A stretch of 64,000 nt of DNA from QHXN01 sp963785125 (GCA_963785125.1 CAWATU010000007.1:1922001-1986000); one strand, 5' to 3'. Positions 33,227 through 41,831 are shown, numbered from the stretch's first letter. The notes: a model not told the origin generated them from the sequence alone. Translations and numbers: made by a program.

Positions 33227-35227
33227 TCAGGCTTCGACGAGTTCGGCCTCCGGCTCTTTCAGGAACTCTTCCGGCTCGATGATGTGGCCCGCGACGGCCG
33301 AGGCGGCGACGACGTAAGGGCTCGCCAGATAGACCTTGCCGGGGCCGCTGCGGCCGGGGAAGTTGCGGTTCTGCGCGCTGACCGTGACCTGCTCAGGGTT
33401 GCGCGAAGCTCCGGGGCCGGCGTTGATGCACGCGCCGCACGAAGGGTCGATCAGCTCCGCGCCCGCGCGCTCGAAGAGTTCGATGTAGCCCTTCTCGCGC
33501 GCGTACTCCTTGATCTTCTGCGAGCCGAACTGCAAGTAAAGATGGACGCCGGGCGCGACGCGCTTGCCCTGCTCGACCGCGCGCCGCAGGACGGCCGCGT
33601 ACATGTCCATGTCGGCCATCTTGCCGCCCGTGCACGACCCGCCGTAGGCGATGTCGATCTTGACGGGCTCGCTCAACTCCGAGACGGGCAGGCCGTTGCG
33701 CGGGTCGCCGGGCGTTGCCACCATCGGCCGCACTTCGCCGAGGTCGATCTCGAAGCTCGCCGCGTACTCCGCGTCCGGGTCGCTCTTAAGGAAGCCCTTG
33801 CGAATCTCTTCCTCGGAGAGGCCGCGCGCCTGCTTCAAATATTCGAGCGTGACCTCGTCGGGCTCGATGATCCCTGTGAAGCCGCCGGCCTCGACCGCCA
33901 TGTTGGTGAGCGTCGCGCGCTCGTCGATGTTCCAGTCGCGCAGGCCCTCGCCCGCGAACTCAAGCACCTGCCCGATGCCTTTGCCCTGCTTCATATAATC
34001 CGTCGCGAGGATGACGAGCATCACGTCCTTCGCCGACACGTCGGCGCGCTTCTCGCCCTTCAGGACGAAGCGGACGACCTCTGGGACTTTGACCCGGATG
34101 TCCTTCGTGTACCAGGCGTTCGCCATGTCGGTCGAGCCGACGCCGAAGGCGAAGCAGCCGAGCACGCCCGCCATGCACGTGTGCGAGTCCGTGCCGATGA
34201 CGAGCTGGCCCGGCAGCGCGATGTCCTCGACGACCGCGTTGTGGCAGATGGCCTCCGACCCGCGCTCCTCCGTCCCTCCGTACAGACGGATGCCCTGCTC
34301 GTCGGTAAAGCTCTCCTGCGTGGTGGCGAGCCCGTTGGCGCGTTCAAGCAGACCCATCTTCTTCTTATCATCCGACATCACGCGCCCGATGAAGGTCAGG
34401 TGGTCGCGGAAGGCGTAGACCGACCCGGCCTCGGTCACGCGCGCGTCTTTGCCCAGAGCGTGTTTGAACAGACTCTCGGCCATCGGCGTCACGTACTCGT
34501 GCGAGAAGCGCACGTCCGCGACGGCGAAGAGCGCGTCGCCCGGCTTGACGGCTTCGACGCCGACCTCGCCCGCACGCACGAAGGCGTGTTGCGCGACTAT
34601 CTTCTCGACAATGTTCATCGACCGCCGCGTAGTCTCCAACGCGGGCGGCGTGACCTCGCCCGCGAGCCGCGCCTTGTTGTAGTTGAAGAGCCCGCCGTAC
34701 TCGACGATCTGCTTCGAGATGGGGTCGAGCCCGCGCGTGAACTCTTCGAGCGGAATCTCTTCACCGTTTCTAATTCTTTCGATGAGCCCAAAATCCGTCG
34801 AGGTCAGCAACCCGATGTTCTGGCAGTTCTGCCCGTAAATCTTCTCGATGGTCTTGGCGATGACGAGCTGCAACCCCGCGGCCTTCTCCGCAAACGGCGC
34901 CGTCTCGCGCGAACTGCCGCAGCCCTTCGACAGCCCCGACGCGACGACCGCGAACCCGCCGTTCTTAACCTCGTCCTTCTTAACGGCGCCCTCCCGCATC
35001 CCCACATACACGTACTCGCCCAACGTCTCGTCGTAATAAAAGCAGACCCAGCCCGGCGTGATCTCATCCGTCGAGATGTTATTCATCAACGCCCGCTCGG
35101 CGTCATACTCAAGCTCGACGCCCTCCTCCAACTGCCGCCTGATCTGCGACACATCCTCCGTCAAATACAGCACGCGCCCCCCGAACTTCAAACGTCCCGG
35201 GCGCTTCGTCATCTTCTCAAGCGTCAT
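33227..35227 (-). CDS. Aconitase-family hydratase with swivel domain first
   Basis: A 666-residue aconitase/isopropylmalate isomerase-family enzyme. Residues about 1-190 are the small swivel (LeuD-like) domain, including NNISTDEITPG and GLSKGCGSSRETAP. The catalytic 4Fe-4S domain follows, with GTDSHTC (Cys351) and DPSCGAC (Cys597 and Cys600) as cluster ligands. In most aconitases the swivel domain is C-terminal; AcnB also has it before the catalytic part, but AcnB carries a HEAT domain that is missing here. It probably isomerises citrate/isocitrate or isopropylmalate or a homologue. ATG 35227 has AGAGGAG upstream. An NAD-type dehydrogenase for the product lies at 56816. Confidence 0.93.
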   Translation of the reverse strand: MTLEKMTKRPGRLKFGGRVLYLTEDVSQIRRQLEEGVELEYDAERALMNNISTDEITPGWVCFYYDETLGEYVYVGMREGAVKKDEVKNGGFAVVASGLSKGCGSSRETAPFAEKAAGLQLVIAKTIEKIYGQNCQNIGLLTSTDFGLIERIRNGEEIPLEEFTRGLDPISKQIVEYGGLFNYNKARLAGEVTPPALETTRRSMNIVEKIVAQHAFVRAGEVGVEAVKPGDALFAVADVRFSHEYVTPMAESLFKHALGKDARVTEAGSVYAFRDHLTFIGRVMSDDKKKMGLLERANGLATTQESFTDEQGIRLYGGTEERGSEAICHNAVVEDIALPGQLVIGTDSHTCMAGVLGCFAFGVGSTDMANAWYTKDIRVKVPEVVRFVLKGEKRADVSAKDVMLVILATDYMKQGKGIGQVLEFAGEGLRDWNIDERATLTNMAVEAGGFTGIIEPDEVTLEYLKQARGLSEEEIRKGFLKSDPDAEYAASFEIDLGEVRPMVATPGDPRNGLPVSELSEPVKIDIAYGGSCTGGKMADMDMYAAVLRRAVEQGKRVAPGVHLYLQFGSQKIKEYAREKGYIELFERAGAELIDPSCGACINAGPGASRNPEQVTVSAQNRNFPGRSGPGKVYLASPYVVAASAVAGHIIEPEEFLKEPEAELVEA

Positions 35228-35466
35228 CTCAAACTCCTCTTATTCAATGCCGATTATCTGATGAGTTTCCGAAAGGCCAATTATAAACGCCCCCCGCCAA
35301 AGTCGCACCCGCCCGCCGCGATTAACTATTGAATTTCACACGAAGCCCGTGCATCATCCACACGCGGCAACTGCCTACCGGCTACTTTCGGCTTTTGCCG
35401 CTCTGTGGCGTAATTAGGTCGAACCATTCGGCACGACAATAGTTATGCCGCTTCTGAATATAGGGT

Positions 35467-35829
35467 ATGGTCGAATCTCCTGAACAACTGGAAACTATCG
35501 TTGCCGCCGAGCTTAAGCATTTTCGCATCCCGGAGATGCGTGAATTCGCGCGCCAACATCTGATTGCCCCAAAGCTCCATTACCGGCGTTGGGATTATGC
35601 GCTTGAACCTATTAGTTACCCTTGCTGGCTTGTCGCCGACTTCGGGGAGAACGATATCGGGATCGCATACTCGGAACACGGTCACGGCAAGCAGGACTCG
35701 TGGGGCGTGGTCTCGATCTCTGATGAGTGGTACGGGCGTGACGATAGTTGGTTCCTGACGCTCGAAGATGCCGTCATCAACACCGGGCGTTGGCGCGGCA
35801 CGCTGCCGGAGAATTATGAAGTCAGTTGA
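35467..35829 (+). CDS. Hypothetical protein, possibly acquired
   Basis: A 120-residue soluble acidic protein (MVESPEQLETIVAAEL start, WDYALEPISYPCWLVADFG middle, SWFLTLEDAVINTG end) of a type I do not recognise. Its base composition is visibly lower in GC than the neighbours and its codons are less biased to G/C. Aromatic-rich small proteins of this sort often belong to immunity or stress families, but there is no proof. It has a short AT-richer upstream region (35230-35466) with no repeat. Confidence 0.65.
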   Translation: MVESPEQLETIVAAELKHFRIPEMREFARQHLIAPKLHYRRWDYALEPISYPCWLVADFGENDIGIAYSEHGHGKQDSWGVVSISDEWYGRDDSWFLTLEDAVINTGRWRGTLPENYEVS

Positions 35830-36031
35830 ATGTGTTGGGCGGGGCGGAAATAGTTGTTGATTTATTCGGGCGGCGGGGGTATTGTGCGGGCGTTTTTCGC
35901 TGTCGGTTCCTGCTGACGCGTCCTCGTTAGCCGTCAGCCTCACCTCAACCTTAAGAGAGCGGGCGTGCGGGTCAGGGTTTCGGCTTGGGGTCGTCTCCCT
36001 GCATGTGTGTGCCCGGAAAGGAGTGTCAACG

Positions 36032-36502
36032 ATGCCAGATAATCGTGTGAGCGCCAGCCTGTCCGCGACCGACCGTGAGGCCGTGCTGGCGGCAATCCAG
36101 ACCATACGCCAGAAGCTCCCCTTCCTCATCGACCTCTCCGTCGAAGAGCGGCGCAGGCTCCCGAAGATGGGCGACACGGGGCGCGCCTTCATCGAACGCG
36201 CGCTGACGGTCGCCACGCAGAACCCGGACATCCTGCCGCGCTCCTTCGACGTGGACGAGTTCCGGCACGACGCCGAACTGCTCGCGTCGTTCCAGCCGTT
36301 GGCCGCGGCGCTCGCGCAGTTGCAGGAGTTGGTGGACGACACGCTCCTCGAAGTGAGCAGCGAGGCTTACGCTTCGGCGCTCGCCGTCTACAGCTACGCG
36401 CGCGCGGGCGGGCAGGGTGCGGCGCTCGACGGGCTGCTCGAAGGCATGGCGCAACGCTTCGCGCGCAAGACGCGCGGCGGCAAGGGCACGGAAGAGAAAT
36501 AG
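36032..36502 (+). CDS. Small helical hypothetical protein next to 21-bp palindromic array
   Basis: A 156-residue predicted all-helical protein. Recognisable blocks are LPFLIDLSVEERRRLPKMGD, the TGRAFIERALTVATQNPDIL helix, LPRSFDVDEFRHDAELLAS and the LAQLQELVDDTLLEVSSEAY helix. I recall a widespread family of uncharacterised bacterial proteins with the PKMGD-type block but no assigned function. There is no signal peptide or membrane segment. ATG 36032 is preceded by GGAAAGGAG at 36015-36023. Directly downstream, 73 bp after the stop, is the array at 36575-36868, whose transcript could be continuous with this gene. Confidence 0.85.
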   Translation: MPDNRVSASLSATDREAVLAAIQTIRQKLPFLIDLSVEERRRLPKMGDTGRAFIERALTVATQNPDILPRSFDVDEFRHDAELLASFQPLAAALAQLQELVDDTLLEVSSEAYASALAVYSYARAGGQGAALDGLLEGMAQRFARKTRGGKGTEEK

Positions 36503-36574
36503 CCCATCCGCCGGAAAGGCCCGCCGCCTGCGCCACCTTTCCCGTCTCCCTCCATGCAGCGCCTTTCCCCGCGG

Positions 36575-36868
36575 GAGAGTGAAAATTCCGTCCCGGAGAG
36601 CCAGCTTTCCGTCTTTGAGGTGCAAAGATGGTTCTCCGGGACGGAATTTTCCTTCCCGGATATTGAAGTTTGACTCCCTGAGAAGGAAATTTCCTTCTCG
36701 GGGATAGAAAGATGGCTCTCCGGGACGGAATTTTCCATCCGTGGATAGGAAGATGGCTCCCGCAGACGGAAAATTCCGTCTGCGGGATAGAAGGACGGCT
36801 CTCCGAGAGGGGATTTTCGTTCTCAGGGGGCCGTCCCTCTATCCCGGAGGCCGTTTTTCCCCTCTCCC
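36575..36868. repeat. Tandem array of 14 units of exactly 21 bp, alternating two unit types
   Basis: The 294 bp divide without gaps into fourteen 21-bp units. Even units from the fourth on, and the first, are palindromic (type B, core GGAAWTTTCC with GGGACGG/CCTTCCC-like arms). Units 3, 5, 7, 9 and 11 are type A (GGATAGAAAGATGGCTCTCC-like), and units 2 and 13 are type A in reverse orientation. B-unit arms differ between copies yet stay complementary, for example units 6 and 10. Units 1-2 can also pair with 3-4 as a stem of about 28 bp. No spacers of unique sequence exist, so it is not CRISPR. Translation in any frame gives only a seven-residue periodicity. Confidence 0.9.
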
Positions 36869-36969
36869 GCAGCCTGAGGCTTGCGAAGGATTCCAATTGC
36901 TCGTTTGCCGGCTCTGAGTGTACCCTGTACGCGTCGGTCAACTCACCTATACAAGGAAGGGAAGCTCAC

Positions 36970-38139
36970 ATGTGCACACGAATCCTCATGCTAATGACCG
37001 TCATTGGCATAGCTACGGCCGGTTGTTTCGCCTACAAACTTCGAGCGGCACAGAGTACGCCCGCACAGGTGTCTCTCGGTGGAGTCATCTGGTCGCCTTC
37101 TTCCATCCCACCCGGAAATACGTCAACCCTCAGAGTATCCATTGCCACCACGCCCAGCGTTCCGACCACAGGTATCAGGGCCATCGTGTCGGTGTTCGAG
37201 GCGCAGAATTTCGGCGGCATTACTTACAACATGCCGGATCAGACTCTCGACATACCGCTCTCCGGCGGCGGGCGTGCCAGCATCGGGGAGTTGACCCTCA
37301 CGCTAAGCCCTAATAACACGGGCAGGGGAAACCTCATCTACCGGGTCAATCTGGTACGGCTGGAAAATGTGCCGGCAGGGGTCACCGTAACGACTGCTGC
37401 CCCGACGACGTTAGACGCCACTCTGGCGGTAAACCCCACCCCGACCCCGACGCCGACCCCCACCCCGACGCCGGTCGCCAGCAGCGGTTGTAATCCCAGC
37501 GCCGGCAATTTGGCGTTGTGCCGCGCCGTAGGCGGTGAATGGATGTATCCTCCCGAAGGCTGCGGATGCACCGACGCCCCTGAGAAGTCCCCGATAGTCA
37601 TTGATGTCGCGGGCAACGGATTCGCCCTCACGAGCCTTGAGGACGGCGTCGCCTTCGACCTCGACGGCGACGGCCTGCTTCGTGAGCGTCTGTCGTGGAC
37701 GGCGGCCAACTCCGACGACGCGTTCCTCTTCCTCGACAATAACGAAAACGGGGTGGTGGATAACGGGTTTGAGTTGTTTGGTAACTTAACGCCCCAGCCG
37801 CCGCCGCCGGCAGGCGTCCCCGACAACGGTTTTAACGCCCTCGCCATGTACGACAGGCCGGGGTTCTTCGGCGGCAACGGCGACGGCGTCATAGATGGCC
37901 GGGACGACGTTTTCTCCAAGCTGCGTCTGTGGCAGGATGTCAATCACAACGGCATCTCGGAGCCGGGTGAGCTGCACACGTTATCGGAATTTAACGTCGA
38001 GTCGATCTCTCTGGATTACAAAGAGTCGAAGCGACATGACCGGCACGGCAACGTGTTCCGGTACCGCGCGAAGGTTTACGGCGCGAAACACGCAGACCTC
38101 GGGCGGTGGGCGTATGACGTATCCTTTCTTTTCGAGTAG
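36970..38139 (+). CDS. Secreted protein with calcium-loop (EF-hand/dockerin-like) C-terminus
   Basis: A 389-residue exported protein. The N-terminus MCTRILMLMTVIGIATAGC may be a lipoprotein signal (TAGC). A beta domain (about 30-150) is followed by a Pro-Thr linker (PTPTPTPTPTPTP) and a Cys-containing segment (GCNPSAG, GCGCTD). The C-terminal half has repeated calcium-binding loops: FDLDGDGLL, LDNNENGVVDNG, GNGDGVIDGRD and DVNHNGISEPGEL, then a strand region ending the protein. Such loops usually bind Ca2+ outside the cell. The ATG at 36970 has AAGGAAGGGAAG before it; an in-frame extension upstream lies in the 21-bp array and is not real. A 15-bp terminator stem follows. Confidence 0.82.
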   Translation: MCTRILMLMTVIGIATAGCFAYKLRAAQSTPAQVSLGGVIWSPSSIPPGNTSTLRVSIATTPSVPTTGIRAIVSVFEAQNFGGITYNMPDQTLDIPLSGGGRASIGELTLTLSPNNTGRGNLIYRVNLVRLENVPAGVTVTTAAPTTLDATLAVNPTPTPTPTPTPTPVASSGCNPSAGNLALCRAVGGEWMYPPEGCGCTDAPEKSPIVIDVAGNGFALTSLEDGVAFDLDGDGLLRERLSWTAANSDDAFLFLDNNENGVVDNGFELFGNLTPQPPPPAGVPDNGFNALAMYDRPGFFGGNGDGVIDGRDDVFSKLRLWQDVNHNGISEPGELHTLSEFNVESISLDYKESKRHDRHGNVFRYRAKVYGAKHADLGRWAYDVSFLFE

Positions 38140-38183
38140 TGACGCGCTTCGCCGGCCGCCGCAGGGCAGGGCGCTGTAATTAT

Positions 38184-38225
38184 GAGACCGCCCGCGAAAT
38201 GCTTCGCGGGCGGTCTCTCGTTTCC
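38184..38225 (+). terminator. Intrinsic terminator after the calcium-loop protein gene
   Basis: A perfect 15-bp stem (38184-38198 with 38203-38217) with a 4-nt ATGC loop, followed by TCGTTTCC. It lies 44 bp after the stop. Confidence 0.85.
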
Positions 38226-38278
38226 GCCAGGTTGTCCCTGCCGCACGACGTTCAGAAACGCACGAGAGGTGAACACAC

Positions 38279-38761
38279 ATGAGACTGCTCGCCGCACTGA
38301 CCCTCCTGCCCGCACTCCTGTTCGCAAACTTCCTGACGGCTCCGGCGCAGAACGGCCCGGCAAAGTCGGAGACCGCCGCCGTCGAGGAAGACCTGATAGC
38401 GAAGGAGAAGCGCACATGGGAGTTGTATAAGAACAGGGACGTGAAGGCGCTGGCGGAGCTGACCAGCGAGGACTTCTACGACATCTACCCCGCGGGCGAG
38501 GTGGTCGATAAGAAGCGTTACCTTCAGGATGTGCTTGAGATCGAGGTGAAGCATTATTCACTGAGCGACTTCAAAGTCATCATGCTCAACGAAGCGGCGG
38601 CCGTCGTGGTCTACAAGGCGAAGACGCACGCGCTCGTCAAAGACCGGGAGCTGAAGTCCGAGGTGGCCGTCACCTCCGGCTGGGCCAGACGCGACGGCCG
38701 GTGGCTGAACGTCTTCTACCGCGAGAACGCGCTCGAACTGAACGGCAAAAGGATTCTCTAA
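38279..38761 (+). CDS. Secreted NTF2-like (DUF4440-type) protein
   Basis: A 160-residue protein with signal peptide LLAALTLLPALLFANFLTAPAQ (bounds approximate) and an NTF2-like cone fold: an initial helix EEDLIAKEKRTWELYKNRDV, then LAELTSEDFYDIYPAGEVV, and the strands AAAVVVYKAKTHA and RWLNVFYRENALEL. The pocket may bind a small ligand; the function is unknown. It is followed by the non-coding region with the RNA at 38930-39446. Confidence 0.88.
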   Translation: MRLLAALTLLPALLFANFLTAPAQNGPAKSETAAVEEDLIAKEKRTWELYKNRDVKALAELTSEDFYDIYPAGEVVDKKRYLQDVLEIEVKHYSLSDFKVIMLNEAAAVVVYKAKTHALVKDRELKSEVAVTSGWARRDGRWLNVFYRENALELNGKRIL

Positions 38762-38894
38762 CACCCGCAAGTTTTCCACAAAACGGCCATGAGATTTCCA
38801 CCTGTGGAAATTGCCTGTTGATGAACTTTTCAGATGTCTTGAAAAGCCCGAAAAACCGCCGAAACTAGCCCTAAAAGTTTTTTGAAAAAAAGTC

Positions 38895-38923
38895 TTGACA
38901 GCCTCGGAACGTGTGCGTATAGT
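38895..38923 (+). promoter_or_regulatory. Near-consensus sigma70 promoter for the structured RNA
   Basis: TTGACA at 38895-38900 and TATAGT at 38918-38923 are separated by exactly 17 bp and preceded by an A-tract. This is the best promoter in the window. No coding sequence starts within 600 bp, so the product is an untranslated RNA. A small inverted repeat (ATTTCCAC/GTGGAAAT, 38794-38811) upstream could be an operator. Confidence 0.88.
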
Positions 38924-38929
38924 CCGGCT

Positions 38930-39446
38930 CCCGTCGCGATTGTTACGGCAGTCGTGACCGGCGTAGGGGATCGGCAGATTGAGTTGGAAACAGTTCAATC
39001 TGAGGACAGCGACAAGCGGCAAACGTCGCTGCCACTGACGCCCCGGCCGAGGCCGAAAGGCCTGCGCAGGGAAGATGCCGACGGGTGCTTCCCGAGCCGC
39101 GCGGATAAAAACGCGTCGGCGCTCCGAAGGAATAATTAACCATCGGGGTAGCGGATGTCGCTCAACTTCGGTTGAGCCTCGTTGTCCAGAACGTAGACTG
39201 GAGGTGGAGGTAAAGCCACCAGAACAAAAACCAATAGGCACCAAGTCTTCGGACTTGAGAGGTTGACGAAAGTTGACCCGTGCCGACCGGAGGTGGGCCG
39301 CCGCAGGCACACGCTTCGGGATACAAATCAGGCAGCCTGTCGCGTGTACAAGCTAAGGTTGCCGTCCCCCCGAATCGCTTCGGCGGTTCAAAGGGATACC
39401 GGGATCGGGCTGTTGCCCTTCGGGGTAGCAGCCCGGTTTCTTTTTT
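38930..39446 (+). ncRNA. Unassigned structured RNA of about 515 nt
   Basis: The transcript runs from the promoter at 38895-38923 to the terminator at 39406-39446, and none of its frames looks coding. Perfect local stems are abundant: 38975-38982 with 38995-39002, 39007-39013 with 39025-39031, a GAAA-capped stem 39050-39063, a UUCG-capped 7-bp stem 39160-39177 and a UUCG-capped 6-bp stem 39242-39257. Several further cUUCGg loops occur. These are marks of a highly folded stable RNA. I find no hallmark of RNase P RNA, tmRNA, SRP RNA or 6S RNA. The 5' end is approximate. Confidence 0.8.
39406..39446 (+). terminator. Intrinsic terminator of the structured RNA
   Basis: A 13-bp stem with two G-T pairs, capped by UUCG (39406-39435), is followed by a T-rich run ending in six T at 39441-39446. 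Confidence 0.92.
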
Positions 39447-39578
39447 GCGCCGCCCTTCAAGCACTCCGTTATTGCCCTCCGTCTTAACACTCCCTAAAAT
39501 CCTGTGTGGCCCGCCCGCGCCGTGAACGAGGCCGCCGGGCGTGAGGCGAGAATTTAAGGGAGCCATTCGGTAAGAGCT

Positions 39579-41831
39579 TTGTTGACCAACGTCCTTATCA
39601 TCACCTCAATCCTTTTGAGCGTCGCTGCGCTGTGGGCGGCGCTTGTGCGCGCGCGCGGTTCCGTTAGCGAGGCGGGCGAGCTGCGCGAGCGGATCGGGCG
39701 CGAGCTGTCGTCCCTGCGCGAACGTCTTGAGTCGGGGCAGGAGCGAATCGAGCGCCAGGAGGCGCGGCTCGACGCGCTGGTGGCCGCGCAGGATGAGGCG
39801 CGTCGGGAGGACGAGACGGCCGTCAAAGAGCGCGCGGCGCACTCGCTCGATGTGAACACGTCCGCGGACTCTACGCCGACCGAAGCCGAGAAGCGCGACG
39901 AGTCGGCCGCGGCCGAGACTCTCGAAGAGCACTCAGACGTGTATGCGCTCGCGCGTGCGATGGAGGATTTCTTCAACGACACGACGCACCCGCGCGAGTT
40001 GCTCGGGCACGAAGGCTTCCGGCGCGGCGTCGAGCTCTCTTCGGGCGCGGAGGCGACGGCGCACGGGCTGCTCGCGCGCGCGGCCGAGGGCAACGCGCTC
40101 GTCGCCTGCATCTCGCTCGAAGCGATGGCGCAGCGCGAGGGCGACGACGAGACGGTCGCCGAGGGCGTGCTGCGCGACATCAACGCCTACTACTACTGGC
40201 CGCGCTTCTACGCTTTGCGCGCGCTCGCCGCGCACGCGGGCGGGCGCGACCTCCTCGCTCGCCTGCTTGCGCGCCTCAACTCGACTTGGCGCGAGCCGAT
40301 GCCCTTGCAGGCGTTGCGCGAGTTCGTCGCCGAGCGCGTCGCGGCCGGCGACGCCGTCACCCCGCGCGACCTTGCAGACGAGGCCGACGCGCTCGGGCTC
40401 GGCTCCGAACATTGGGCCGAGGTCTGCGCCACGCTCGACGCGATAGCCGCGCAGTTACCCGCGGGCACGCGCGCGGAGCTGTCGCAGTGGCAGGGCTCGC
40501 GCCAGACCGCCGAGTTCGTCAAGTCTATCGGGCGCGTGTGGGAGGACGACGAGGGCCACGAGGTCTTCGTCCTCGACGCGGTGGCCGCACAGGTCTCGGA
40601 GCTGGAGACGGAGATCAAACGAGAGCCGCCGCGCTCGGTGCTTCTGGTCGGCGAGTCGGGCGCGGGGAAGACTGCGCTCGTGCGCGCGCTCGCCTCGCGC
40701 CTGCGCGCGGACGGCTGGCTCGTCTTCGAGGCCGCGCCCGCAGAGGTTCTGGCCGGGCAGAGCTACATCGGCCAGATCGAGGAGCGCGTCCGGGCCATCG
40801 TCCAACAGCTCGCGGGTAAGCGCGTCCTCTGGGTCATGCCGAACTTCCACGAGGCGCTGTGGGCCGGGCGCCATCGCTACAGCCCGACGGGCGTGCTCGA
40901 CCTGCTGCTGCCGCACATCGAGAGCGGCGCCGTCCGCCTCATCGGCGAAGTGCCCGCGCGTGCTTACGAACAGCTCGTGCGACTGCGACCGCGTTTGCGC
41001 ACCGCGATGCAGACGTGCCGCGTCGCGCCGCTCTCCGACGGAGAGACGCTGGAACTCGGACGCCGCTGGGCCGTGCGCGGGGCATCAGTTGAAAGTGCAG
41101 TTGAGAGTGATGCGGTCGGGACTCACGTCCCTGCGCCGCGGGCGACGGAGCGCACGTTGCGCGAGGCTTTGCAGCTCGCCAAGCAGTATCTTGATGAGAA
41201 GGCAGCGCCCGGCAATCTCCTGCTGCTGCTCGAAGCGACCGACCGCCGTCTGCTCGCCGAGGGGAGGGGCGCGGGCGAGGTCAAGCTCGACGACCTGCTC
41301 GTCACACTCTCGCAGTTGACGGGACTGCCCGTACAGATACTCGACGAGCGTGAGGGGCTCGACCTTTCGGAGCTGCGCGCCTTCTTCGAGCGGCGCGTGC
41401 TCGGCCAGCCCGAGGCCGTCGATTGCCTGGTCGAGCGCGTCGCGATGATTAAGGCGGGGCTCACCGACCCGACGCGCCCGCAGGGCGTCTTCCTCTTCGT
41501 GGGGCCGACGGGCACGGGCAAGACCGAGATCGCCAAGACGCTCGCAGAGTTCCTCTTCGGCTCGCCCGAGCGGATGCTCCGCCTCGACATGAGCGAGCTT
41601 CAGACGTGGGAGTCGCAGGGGCGCATCCTCGGCGAGTATCGGACGAGACGAGCGACAGCGCGGCTCTCGTCAACCTCATCCGCAAGCAGCCCTTCTCCGT
41701 CGTCCTCCTCGACGAGTTCGAGAAGGCGCATCCTTCGATCTGGGACTTGTTCCTGCAAGTCTTCGACGACGGGCGCCTCACCGACCGCCGCGGCAACACG
41801 GCCGACTTCCGACACTCGGTCATCATCATGA
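39579..41831 (+). CDS. Membrane-anchored Clp-type AAA+ ATPase fused to RF2-like domain, N-terminal part (frameshifted)
   Basis: First part of a broken reading that spans 39579-43243. It starts with TTG at 39579 (or the next codon). Residues 1-25 form a membrane helix (VLIITSILLSVAALWAALV), then a coiled coil (about 28-75), a helical region resembling no Clp N-domain, and AAA+ domain 1 with Walker A GESGAGKT near residue 357. AAA+ domain 2 begins around residue 605 with Walker A GPTGTGKT. The authentic reading ends at about 41640, where one base appears to be missing. The last 60 or so codons of this interval are out-of-frame read-through. It is probably an inner-membrane unfoldase or disaggregase. 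Confidence 0.85.
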   Translation: MLTNVLIITSILLSVAALWAALVRARGSVSEAGELRERIGRELSSLRERLESGQERIERQEARLDALVAAQDEARREDETAVKERAAHSLDVNTSADSTPTEAEKRDESAAAETLEEHSDVYALARAMEDFFNDTTHPRELLGHEGFRRGVELSSGAEATAHGLLARAAEGNALVACISLEAMAQREGDDETVAEGVLRDINAYYYWPRFYALRALAAHAGGRDLLARLLARLNSTWREPMPLQALREFVAERVAAGDAVTPRDLADEADALGLGSEHWAEVCATLDAIAAQLPAGTRAELSQWQGSRQTAEFVKSIGRVWEDDEGHEVFVLDAVAAQVSELETEIKREPPRSVLLVGESGAGKTALVRALASRLRADGWLVFEAAPAEVLAGQSYIGQIEERVRAIVQQLAGKRVLWVMPNFHEALWAGRHRYSPTGVLDLLLPHIESGAVRLIGEVPARAYEQLVRLRPRLRTAMQTCRVAPLSDGETLELGRRWAVRGASVESAVESDAVGTHVPAPRATERTLREALQLAKQYLDEKAAPGNLLLLLEATDRRLLAEGRGAGEVKLDDLLVTLSQLTGLPVQILDEREGLDLSELRAFFERRVLGQPEAVDCLVERVAMIKAGLTDPTRPQGVFLFVGPTGTGKTEIAKTLAEFLFGSPERMLRLDMSELQTWESQGRILGEYRTRRATARLSSTSSASSPSPSSSSTSSRRRILRSGTCSCKSSTTGASPTAAATRPTSDTRSSS

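Noticed and set aside
32714..35332. Long plus-strand reading opposite the aconitase gene
   Set aside because: A high-GC antisense artefact: composition dominated by Arg/Ala/Leu/Val and no domain, whereas the opposite strand encodes a clear enzyme.
36575..36868. CRISPR array
   Set aside because: Units are contiguous with no unique spacers, alternate between two forms, and no cas genes are near.
36189..36941. Coding sequences within the 21-bp array (both strands)
   Set aside because: All frames show only a seven-residue periodic repetition produced by the 21-bp period; no ribosome site or homology-like segment.
38762..38890. Replication origin with DnaA boxes
   Set aside because: One TTTTCCACA-like sequence and an ATTTCCAC dyad are seen, but no box cluster, no AT-rich unwinding element and no dnaA/dnaN nearby.
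38930..39446. RNase P RNA, tmRNA, SRP or 6S RNA identity for the structured RNA
   Set aside because: The conserved GAGGAAAGUCC core of RNase P, the tRNA-like ends and tag frame of tmRNA, and the SRP domain IV loop are not found, and the 515-nt length does not suit 6S.
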